Source: an uncultured Methanobrevibacter sp. (GTDB lineage Archaea; Methanobacteriota; Methanobacteria; Methanobacteriales; Methanobacteriaceae). From it: DNA of 8,166 nt. Where the stretch lies: positions 1 to 8,166 of the forward strand of contig CAMODR010000042.1 in NCBI GenBank assembly GCA_946611495.1. Reading direction: 5' to 3'. The notes beneath the pieces were generated by a model. That model was not told where the DNA came from. It saw only the letters and a program-made list of their open reading frames with translations, and ran no database searches. Numbering within the stretch: position 1 is the stretch's first letter; the number at the start of each line of letters is the position of its first letter. Positions 1 through 6,115 of this stretch are shown one piece after another. Made by a program: the position numbers and the translations under genes.

Positions 1-17
1 AAAATTTTTTAGCAATC

Positions 18-53
18 TTTATAAAGCATCAGTTCATATTAAATTATGGGGAT
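18..53 (+). promoter_or_regulatory. Putative promoter and RBS of the S24/S26-like gene
   Basis: TTTATAAA at 18-25 fits an archaeal TATA box. A start site about 25 nt downstream would give a leader of only about 10-15 nt. GGGGAT at 48-53, six bases before the ATG at 60, is a moderate Shine-Dalgarno match. The sequence upstream is cut by the window edge, so a promoter further left cannot be excluded. Confidence 0.4.
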
Positions 54-59
54 GGTATT

Positions 60-785
60 ATGTTAAAGAAAGTAACTTTTAGTTTAATCTTACTTATTTT
101 ATTTAGTTCATGTCTTGCAGGGACTATTTATGGTGCTGATATTGATGAAGCATCTTCTTTAGGGTCTGCTTCATATTCTTATAAGTTAAATCTTAATGAT
201 TATATCGTTAAAGACATTGATATTTTTGAATTTTTCCCATCTTTTGATAGGTCTGTTGATTTATATTTAGATGGGGAAAACGCTTCTGTTGAAGTTTTTA
301 ATCTTGGATTTGATGTTGATACAAATGCTTTAGAAGAGGAAATCCTAGATTATACATTTGAAGTGATTCAGGATCCTAGCACTAACATTACTACCTTAAG
401 AAATGGAATTGAACAGATCTGCTTAAGCTATGGAGTAGAGGATGTTACAGTGAATATAGACTCTTCCATTGGTGAGAATCAGATTCCATTGATTTTTAAG
501 ACTCAAGGAGATTCTATGCTTCCTACTATCAAGAGCGGCCAATCAGTTCTTGTTAATAAAACTCATGATATTGAAGTAGGTGACCTTGTATCTGCACAGT
601 CTCCAGAATATGGAGGCATATGCAAAAGGGTAGAAGATATTGATGGAGATTCTGTATTCTTGGTAAGTGATAATAAAAATGTTAGCTATGAATATCATGA
701 AGATTATTATATTGAAATTAAAGGCATAAAAACTTGGGTAAATATTAATGATATTGATGGGGAAATCATTAGCATTTTCGATTAG
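60..785 (+). CDS. Predicted exported S24/S26-fold serine peptidase-like protein
   Basis: The protein has 241 aa. Residues 1-20 form a basic start (MLKK) and a hydrophobic core, so it is a signal peptide or signal anchor. Cleavage could fall after Ala20 or Ala26. Residues 27 to about 140 are an acidic domain I do not recognise. Residues 147-205 look like the catalytic region of the LexA/signal-peptidase fold: GDSMLPTI (150-157) with candidate nucleophile Ser152, the GD(L)V strand at 174-177, CKRV (188-191) with candidate base Lys189, and VSDN (202-205) in the place of the GDN box. By family knowledge, archaeal Sec11-type signal peptidases normally use His where this protein has Lys, so it is a Ser/Lys type and unlikely to be the main signal peptidase. 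The export signal puts the catalytic domain outside the cell, which argues against a LexA-like repressor. It may process an exported or wall-associated substrate, but the substrate is unknown. It is probably monocistronic, with 302 bp to the next gene. Confidence 0.75.
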   Translation: MLKKVTFSLILLILFSSCLAGTIYGADIDEASSLGSASYSYKLNLNDYIVKDIDIFEFFPSFDRSVDLYLDGENASVEVFNLGFDVDTNALEEEILDYTFEVIQDPSTNITTLRNGIEQICLSYGVEDVTVNIDSSIGENQIPLIFKTQGDSMLPTIKSGQSVLVNKTHDIEVGDLVSAQSPEYGGICKRVEDIDGDSVFLVSDNKNVSYEYHEDYYIEIKGIKTWVNINDIDGEIISIFD

Positions 786-801
786 TTTATCCCCTTTTTC
801 A

Positions 802-900
802 TTTTTAGCTATTGGATAATTTTTTTCTGTATTTTTTAGTTATTGTATGAGTTTTTTTAATTTCATGTAATTACATGTAAATGTTTTTTTTAGTTATTTG
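802..900 (+). repeat. Three copies of a T-tract word TTTTTAG(C/T)TATT downstream of the S24/S26-like gene
   Basis: The word occurs at 802-813, 833-844 and 887-898. The first two copies extend further: each continues ATTG, then four or five mixed bases, then a run of seven T. The spacing is 31 and then 54 nt. U-tracts are the known 3'-end signal for archaeal RNA polymerase and the aCPSF1/FttA factor, so these are probably stacked termination signals. In DNA this T-rich some similarity arises by chance. Confidence 0.45.
864..891 (+). terminator. Perfect palindrome CATGTAATTACATG followed by a T8 tract
   Basis: Positions 864-877 are a perfect 14-bp palindrome that can fold as a 5-bp stem (CATGT/ACATG) with an AATT loop. 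A run of eight T follows at 884-891. This may be a backup terminator 80 nt beyond the S24/S26-like stop codon. It could instead be a protein-binding site, though it lies more than 200 bp upstream of the next gene. Confidence 0.4.
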
Positions 901-1031
901 TTTTTTAATTTTTATAAATCATTTTTATATGAATTATTTTTTAATAATAACTGTAAAAATTTCTTTATTTAATATTATTTTAATAGTATTGGATTTTTAA
1001 ATATCATTTTATTAAAAATTAAAAAGATTAT

Positions 1032-1084
1032 TTTAAATAATTGAACTAAAATATTAATATATATAGAACATATAGTTGGGTGAT
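1032..1084 (+). promoter_or_regulatory. Promoter and start-deciding RBS of the ADP-ribosylglycohydrolase gene
   Basis: TTTAAATA at 1032-1039, preceded by an A-rich stretch (AAAAAG at 1021-1026), fits BRE plus TATA and would start RNA near 1060. A second TATA-like run (TTAATATATATAG, 1054-1066) is also possible, but would start RNA at or inside the Shine-Dalgarno sequence. GGTGAT at 1079-1084 is a full match to the anti-Shine-Dalgarno of archaeal 16S rRNA. It lies 3 nt before the ATG at 1088 and so fixes the start there. Confidence 0.6.
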
Positions 1085-1087
1085 AAT

Positions 1088-1876
1088 ATGAAAGGTATAA
1101 TTGGAGCAATTGCAGGAGATATGATAGGTTCATTATATGAATTTGGGAATATAAAAACTAAGAAATTTCCTTTATTCCAGAAAAGTTCTTGCTTTACTGA
1201 TGATTCTATTATGACTTTAGCAGTTGCAAATTGGTTAATAAAAGATAGAAATTCTAAAGATGTTTTAATAAACGAATTTAAAAGTTTTGCAAATAGATAT
1301 CCTGATGGAGGATATGGTGGAAGGTTTAAAAAATGGGCATCAAGTCCAAATCCGGAACCTTATGGAAGTTGGGGAAACGGTTCTGCAATGAGAGTTTCAC
1401 CAGTTGCATGGGTAGGAAACAGTCTTGAAGAGGTTCAAGAATTGGCTAAAACTTCAGCTATTGTAACTCATAATCATCCAGAAGGAGTCAAAGGAGCATT
1501 AGCTACTGCAGATGCTATTTACCTTGCTAGAATTGGAGCTTCCAAGGAAGAAATTAAAGAGCATATTGAAGTGAGATATAACTATAATTTAGATAGAACT
1601 GTGGATGAGATCAGACCAGATTATCGTTTTGATGTATCTTGTCAAGGAAGTGTTCCAGAGTCAATCATATGTTTCTTAGAAGGAAAAGACTATGAAGATA
1701 CTGTAAGAAATGCGGTTTCTTTAGGAGGAGATGGAGATACTCAAGGAGCTATTGCAGGAAGTATTGCAGCTGCATATTATGGTGTTCCTGATGAAATAAC
1801 TGTTGAGGCTATTAATAGATTAGACGATTATTTGCTAAACGTTTTTTTAGATTTTGAAGAGGCATTTATGGATTAA
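1088..1876 (+). CDS. ADP-ribosylglycohydrolase family protein (DraG/ARH type)
   Basis: The product has 262 aa from ATG 1088. An in-frame TTG at 1076 overlaps the Shine-Dalgarno sequence and is not the start. Family signatures run in order: GAIAGDMIGSLYE (6-18), metal-binding FTDDS (36-40, Asp38 and Asp39), GNGSAMRV (96-103), THNHPEG (127-133), SVPESI (188-193), and GGDGDTQGAIAG (213-224, metal ligands Asp215, Asp217 and Thr218). This is the all-alpha, two-metal fold that hydrolyses ADP-ribosyl bonds on proteins or small molecules. All expected metal ligands are present, so it should be active. Relatives usually read GGDSDTLAAI in the last motif. The changes here are Ser to Gly at 216 and Leu-Ala to Gln-Gly at 219-220. 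The protein has no export signal, so it is cytoplasmic. The substrate cannot be told: no nitrogenase reductase or ADP-ribosyltransferase gene is in view. It resembles a bacterial-type branch, so transfer from bacteria is possible but not shown. The 3' end is duplicated downstream. Confidence 0.9.
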   Translation: MKGIIGAIAGDMIGSLYEFGNIKTKKFPLFQKSSCFTDDSIMTLAVANWLIKDRNSKDVLINEFKSFANRYPDGGYGGRFKKWASSPNPEPYGSWGNGSAMRVSPVAWVGNSLEEVQELAKTSAIVTHNHPEGVKGALATADAIYLARIGASKEEIKEHIEVRYNYNLDRTVDEIRPDYRFDVSCQGSVPESIICFLEGKDYEDTVRNAVSLGGDGDTQGAIAGSIAAAYYGVPDEITVEAINRLDDYLLNVFLDFEEAFMD

Positions 1877-1927
1877 TCTGTTTTTTTAATGTTTTTTTAG
1901 ATTTTGAAGAGGCATTTATGGATTAAT
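1841..1927 (+). repeat. Perfect 37-nt direct repeat of the 3' gene tail, 50 nt apart
   Basis: Bases 1841-1877 cover the last 12 codons, including the stop, of the ADP-ribosylglycohydrolase gene. They recur without mismatch at 1891-1927, after the stop codon. The copies begin GTTTTTTTAG and end with the TAA stop plus one T. The 13 nt between them keep partial likeness to the sequence before copy one, consistent with tandem duplication of a 50-bp unit whose left part has drifted. The offset is not a multiple of three, and copy two is not translated. Both copies carry a T7 tract. Confidence 0.95.
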
Positions 1928-1943
1928 TATTAATATTTATTAC

Positions 1944-1990
1944 TTTATATGGCTGTGAATATTGCAATTATATTCTTTATTGCGAGGGAT
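1944..1990 (+). promoter_or_regulatory. Promoter and RBS of the ABC1/UbiB-like gene
   Basis: TTTATAT at 1944-1950 is a good TATA box, with RNA expected to start near 1970. GAGGGAT at 1984-1990 is a near match to GAGGTGAT and ends 4 nt before the ATG at 1995. An in-frame TTG at 1962 lies upstream of this RBS and is not supported as a start. Confidence 0.55.
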
Positions 1991-1994
1991 TATT

Positions 1995-3614
1995 ATGCAA
2001 AAGAGGACATTAACACGTTTTGATGAGATTGTGAGGGTTTTTAGGAAATATGACTTTGACAAGTTATTGGGTAAAACTACCAGAAACCATCTTAATCCAT
2101 TTAAAAACGATGATGATAATAAAGCATTATTGGAAGATGATTTTCCAGAGAAATTAAGGCTAATGCTTCAGGAGCTTGGAACAACCTTCATTAAGTTTGG
2201 ACAGCTATTAAGCACAAGGCCTGATATTGTCGGAGAAAAGATATCCAAGGAGCTTTCTAGATTACAGGATGATAATCCTAGCATAAGCTATGAAGAAATT
2301 AAGGAAATAATTGAAGAGGAGCTTGGCAAGGATATAGATGAATTGTTTGACGATTTTTCAAAAGAGCCAATTGCTACAGCTTCTATAGGTCAAGTTCATA
2401 TAGCTAAATTATCTAATGGTGAAAAATTAGCTGTAAAAGTACAGAAAAAAGATATTGAAAGTACTATTGAAACTGATTTGACCATTATGAAATTCATTGC
2501 AATTGAATCTAATAGATTCAATTCTAAATTAGATACCTATAATCTTCCAGGAATGGTGGAAGAATTCGATAAGTCTATCCATAAGGAAATGGATTATGAT
2601 AATGAATTAATGAATTTAAGACATCTGTCTGATAATTTTAGGTATAATAATAAGATAAAGGTTCCTAAGGTCTATCCGGAATATTCTACTGGCAAAGTTC
2701 TCACTATGGAATTTATTGAAGGAGAGAAATTAGCTCTTGTGATAGATAGTGACGATCCAAAATATAATAAGGTTCTCATTGCTGATAGAATTGTCAGATC
2801 TTACTTTAAGCAAATATTTGAAGATGGATTTTTCCATGCAGACCCTCATCCAAGTAATATAATTATCTCTGATGATAATACCGTTGTTTTTATTGATGTT
2901 GGAATGATGGGAATTCTTGATGAGGATTTTAAAATCAATTTAGCAGAGCTGATGATTCATTTTTCAGATAGGGACATTGATGCTTTGATTAACCAATTAA
3001 TCTATATGGATATTCTAAATGAGAATGTAGACATTAAAGTTTTAAAAAGAGATTTGAATGACCTGTTCTCTAAATATTATGGTGTTGAATTAAATCGTTT
3101 TGAGGGAGTTATCGATGATTTGCTTACACTTATGCAAAGATATAAGGTTAAGCTTCCTAATGAGTTAGTTTTAATGTCAAGAGGCATATCCATGATTGAG
3201 AATATTGGACAGCATCTTGATCCGTCAATAGATGTTGTAGCATTGCTTAAGCCTATTGCTAAAAAACTTATGGTGCAAAGGTATAATCCTATAAAAATTG
3301 CTAAAAATACTAAAAACAGCATTTTTGCCTTTGAGCATTTGTTAAAATCACTTCCAAGATTAGTTTCAAAATTATTCTATAAGTTTGAGGAAGGCGATTT
3401 AGTCATATCATTAGAGATTAGGCAAATTAGTGAATTAACCAATCAGATTTCTCTTGCTTTAGTTATTGCAGCTCTTTTAATTGGTTCTTCCCTTGTTATG
3501 ACTATTGATAAGGGACCTATGTTTTTTGACATGCCTTTGCTTGGATTCTTTGGATTTGTGGTTAGTTTGATTTTAGGCATATTTACTGTCTTAAAATATA
3601 TGATTGATTTTTAG
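1995..3614 (+). CDS. ABC1/UbiB/AarF-family atypical protein kinase-like membrane protein
   Basis: The product has 539 aa from ATG 1995, which is typical of the family. Motifs visible in order: KFGQ (67-70, the family's KxGQ), the Ala-rich nucleotide loop ATASIGQVH (127-135), Lys148 in AVKVQ, ExD as EMDYDNE (198-204), catalytic HADPHPSN (281-288), and metal-binding DVG (301-303, the usual DFG). Two hydrophobic helices at about 485-504 and 512-536 anchor the C terminus in the membrane. Ser287 replaces the usual Gly of HPGN. All catalytic acids are kept. By family knowledge, UbiB/Coq8 members are ATPases that help ubiquinone synthesis or lipid handling. Methanobacteriales are not known to make quinones, so the role here is probably in isoprenoid or membrane-lipid metabolism, and is unknown. 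I therefore give no gene symbol. It appears to be transcribed alone, with its own promoter and a hairpin terminator. Its last codons are unit zero of a tandem repeat. Confidence 0.93.
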   Translation: MQKRTLTRFDEIVRVFRKYDFDKLLGKTTRNHLNPFKNDDDNKALLEDDFPEKLRLMLQELGTTFIKFGQLLSTRPDIVGEKISKELSRLQDDNPSISYEEIKEIIEEELGKDIDELFDDFSKEPIATASIGQVHIAKLSNGEKLAVKVQKKDIESTIETDLTIMKFIAIESNRFNSKLDTYNLPGMVEEFDKSIHKEMDYDNELMNLRHLSDNFRYNNKIKVPKVYPEYSTGKVLTMEFIEGEKLALVIDSDDPKYNKVLIADRIVRSYFKQIFEDGFFHADPHPSNIIISDDNTVVFIDVGMMGILDEDFKINLAELMIHFSDRDIDALINQLIYMDILNENVDIKVLKRDLNDLFSKYYGVELNRFEGVIDDLLTLMQRYKVKLPNELVLMSRGISMIENIGQHLDPSIDVVALLKPIAKKLMVQRYNPIKIAKNTKNSIFAFEHLLKSLPRLVSKLFYKFEEGDLVISLEIRQISELTNQISLALVIAALLIGSSLVMTIDKGPMFFDMPLLGFFGFVVSLILGIFTVLKYMIDF

Positions 3615-3703
3615 TTATATTTGCTGAATTAAGATATATTATTGATTTTTAGGCGTATTTGCTCTCTTAATCGATATGGTTGATTTTTAGGCATATTGAT
3701 GCC
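3567..3703 (+). repeat. About 38-bp tandem repeat, three full units plus a partial, spanning the end of the UbiB-like gene
   Basis: Units begin TTGATTTT(T)AG at 3567, 3604, 3642 and 3680, with periods of 37, 38 and 38 nt. Unit 0 (3567-3603) is coding and fits the expected hydrophobic C terminus. Unit 1 (3604-3641) contains the TAG stop at 3612-3614. Units 2 and 3 are noncoding. Unit 0 has four T before AG and the others five. By eye, units 1 and 2 each match unit 0 at about 30 of 37 positions. Unit 3 keeps about the first 18 nt, then becomes a terminator hairpin. The pattern suggests that the coding tail was copied outward in tandem and has since diverged. Confidence 0.88.
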
Positions 3704-3708
3704 TTTTT
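3690..3708 (+). terminator. Hairpin plus T-tract terminator of the UbiB-like gene
   Basis: GGCAT (3690-3694) pairs with ATGCC (3699-3703) around an ATTG loop. T5 follows directly, with more long T runs beyond. It lies 76 nt after the stop codon, inside the last tandem unit. Confidence 0.65.
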
Positions 3709-3880
3709 ATTATTTTTATTTTTTTCTTTTCAATTTACTCTTTTTTTATAAATATTTTTGTTGTTTTTTTCACTGTTTTTACTTTTTTACATTTTTTAAG
3801 AAATTTTTATTTTATTGTTGATTTTTTATTTATTATTTTACTCATTTTTATTTAGATAAGTTTATTATTAATTTTTAACT
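3704..3880 (+). other. Strongly T-rich, gene-free tract
   Basis: Part of the 351-bp spacer before aroA. This stretch is heavily biased to T on the plus strand, with many runs of 5-8 T and few G. I find no gene or structured RNA in it. It probably serves as an extended termination zone for transcripts coming from the left. Confidence 0.5.
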
Positions 3881-3894
3881 AAATATTAATTAGA

Positions 3895-3959
3895 ATTATA
3901 ATATAATATAAATTATATTTTTTAAATATTGCAAATATTTTTAAATTACTATAGGATTG
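3895..3959 (+). promoter_or_regulatory. Putative promoter of aroA
   Basis: TATA-like sequence is spread over 3895-3928, with TTTAAATA at 3921-3928 the best box. Initiation near 3950 would give a leader of about 16 nt. Only a weak Shine-Dalgarno candidate (GGATTG, 3954-3959) precedes the ATG at 3966. Confidence 0.4.
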
Positions 3960-3965
3960 TAATAA

Positions 3966-5333
3966 ATGAATCTTAAAATAAAAAATTATTCTGAAATTAA
4001 AGGAACAGTTAAGGCTCCCTCTTCAAAGAGTTATAGTCATAGGGCAGTCATATTAGCATCTCTTGCTCGAGGCAAATCCAAGCTGTTTGATGTGTTGTAC
4101 TCTGAAGATGTTCTATCTTCAATTCGTGCATGTGAAACTCTTGGTGCAAAAATAGATATGAAAAAAGAGATCATATTGAAAGGTGATAAAAGCGAAACAA
4201 TCGAATATTTGGAAATTGAAGGGACTGGTGGCAAATTGCATAATAATTCTAATGACCCTTCCTCTGATATGATTGATTTGGCAAACTCTGGAACCACTCT
4301 TAGAATCATGACAAGTGTTGCAGCATTATCTGATAATGAGGTTATTTTTACAGGAGATGATTCCTTAAAAACAAGGCCTATGGGTGCTCTTTTAGATGCT
4401 TTAGATTCATTAGGTGTTAAGGTGGAATCTTTAAATGATAATAGTAAGGCACCTCTAAAGATTTATCCTGGATTTGTAGGTGGTGAAACTGATATTTTAG
4501 GAAGCATTAGCTCCCAATTCATTTCTTCAATTCTCATTTCAGCGCCATTATCTGAAAAAGGTGTAAAACTTGAAGTTTATCCTGAATTCGTATCAAAACC
4601 CTATGTTGATATGACTATTTCCATTTTAGAGAAATTTGGAATTTACATAAAAGAAGAGAAATATCAATTCCATGAAACCTGTAAAAAGGAAGTCACTGAT
4701 TGTTTAGGAGTTAAATTTGAGGTAAAACCACAAAGCTACAAGGCTTCGGACTATATTGTTGAAGGTGACTATTCCTCTGCGTCCTATTTGCTTGCAGCTG
4801 CGGCTATTGCTGGTGGGCAGCTTAGAATAGATAACCTTTTCAGTGACTCTAAACAAGGAGATAAGTTAATTTTAGATATATTAACTAAAATGGGTGCTGA
4901 TGTTATTGCATTTGATGATTATGTAACTATCCGTTCTGATGGCAATTTAAAGGGAATTGACATTAATTTAGCTAATGCTCCAGATTTATTGCTTACAGTG
5001 GCTGTTTTAGCAGCTCTTGCAGAAGGTAAAACCACTATAACTGGAGTCAAACATGGCAGATTAAAGGAAACTGATAGAATAGACACCACTTGCCGCGAAC
5101 TTGAAAAATTAGGATGCAAGTTGGAAGAGTTTGAGGATGGAATGACTATTTATGGAAATACCATTTCAGGTGGTGTAGTAGAGTCTCATAATGATCATAG
5201 GTTAGCTATGGCATTTTCATTGCTTGGATTAAAGCATGATGTTGAAGTGGAAAACGGTGAATGCTTTGATGTTTCATTCCCTAATTTCATTGAGCTTATG
5301 GGAGAAATTGGCATTGAATTAGAGTTAAGATAG
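3966..5333 (+). CDS. aroA: 3-phosphoshikimate 1-carboxyvinyltransferase (EPSP synthase)
   Basis: This cytoplasmic enzyme joins phosphoenolpyruvate to shikimate 3-phosphate, the sixth step of the shikimate pathway to chorismate and aromatic amino acids. Signatures: PSSKSYSHRA (18-27, Lys21 and Arg26), LANSGTTLRIM (105-115, Gly109), GDDSLKTRPMG (130-140, Arg137), SSQFISS (182-188, Gln184), EGDYSSASY (266-274), NAPDLLLT (337-344, Asp340, the likely catalytic acid), GRLKETDRI (364-372, Glu368 and Arg371), and SHNDHRLAMAF (407-417). At 455 aa it is longer than the usual 425-430. The extra length appears to lie near 88-102 and 232-256. The C-terminal VSFPNF (436-441) has Val where the E. coli enzyme has a PEP-binding Lys; I believe this is common in archaeal homologues. 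No other aromatic-pathway gene is adjacent, so pathway genes are dispersed. The start rests on the ATG and N-terminal alignment, because the RBS is weak. Confidence 0.97.
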   Translation: MNLKIKNYSEIKGTVKAPSSKSYSHRAVILASLARGKSKLFDVLYSEDVLSSIRACETLGAKIDMKKEIILKGDKSETIEYLEIEGTGGKLHNNSNDPSSDMIDLANSGTTLRIMTSVAALSDNEVIFTGDDSLKTRPMGALLDALDSLGVKVESLNDNSKAPLKIYPGFVGGETDILGSISSQFISSILISAPLSEKGVKLEVYPEFVSKPYVDMTISILEKFGIYIKEEKYQFHETCKKEVTDCLGVKFEVKPQSYKASDYIVEGDYSSASYLLAAAAIAGGQLRIDNLFSDSKQGDKLILDILTKMGADVIAFDDYVTIRSDGNLKGIDINLANAPDLLLTVAVLAALAEGKTTITGVKHGRLKETDRIDTTCRELEKLGCKLEEFEDGMTIYGNTISGGVVESHNDHRLAMAFSLLGLKHDVEVENGECFDVSFPNFIELMGEIGIELELR

Positions 5334-5347
5334 TTTTTTAATTTAAA

Positions 5348-5387
5348 TTTATATTTTTATATTTTTAGGCTTATTTTATTTGGAGAT
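5348..5387 (+). promoter_or_regulatory. Possible promoter and RBS of nth
   Basis: The 59-nt gap after aroA holds TTTATATT (5348-5355), a possible TATA box, and T-tracts that may end aroA transcripts. GGAGAT at 5382-5387 is a good Shine-Dalgarno sequence 5 nt before the ATG at 5393. Both independent transcription and read-through from aroA are possible. Confidence 0.45.
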
Positions 5388-5392
5388 TAAAA

Positions 5393-6028
<636 letters not shown>

Positions 6029-6047
6029 TTCTTTTTTTTATCTTTTT

Positions 6048-6073
6048 GACCTTTTTTTTAAAGGTCTCTTTTT
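6048..6073 (+). terminator. Hairpin terminator of nth
   Basis: GACCTTT (6048-6054) pairs perfectly with AAAGGTC (6060-6066) around a T5 loop. T runs follow at 6069-6073 and beyond. On the minus strand the flank is A-rich, so it should end plus-strand but not ogt transcripts. Confidence 0.7.
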
Positions 6074-6115
6074 GATTTCTCTTTTTTGTCATTCTTTTTT
6101 TACTAATTTTTCTTT

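Larger units (their letters stand above)
786..1087. other. Intergenic spacer, T-rich left half, promoter in right half
   Basis: There is no credible gene on either strand. The left part (786-900) has many T-tracts on the plus strand and a 14-bp palindrome, as expected of a 3' end region. The right part (901-1087) is A+T with little strand bias and carries the promoter of the next gene. Confidence 0.6.

Noticed and set aside
111..116. Lipobox-like FSSC at residues 15-18 of the first protein
   Set aside because: The -3 position is Phe, not Leu/Val/Ile, and small-residue cleavage sites lie just downstream, so lipoprotein status is not supported.
60..785. LexA-type repressor or main signal peptidase
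   Set aside because: There is an export signal and no DNA-binding domain, which speaks against LexA. Lys189 where archaeal signal peptidases have His speaks against the housekeeping enzyme.
3077..3322. Minus-strand reading frame inside the UbiB-like gene (also 4037-4309, 4919-5119, 7139-7399 and 7850-8062)
   Set aside because: Each lies opposite a well-conserved gene, has no RBS of its own and resembles no known family. These are shadows of the real genes.
3567..3703. Possible CRISPR array because of regularly spaced similar units
   Set aside because: The units are contiguous and diverged along their whole length, with no unique spacers between constant repeats. The first unit is coding. 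This is a tandem duplication.
5269..5286. Val in place of the PEP-binding Lys near the AroA C terminus, read as loss of function
   Set aside because: All other catalytic motifs are intact, and I believe archaeal homologues commonly read VSFP here, so an active enzyme is more likely.
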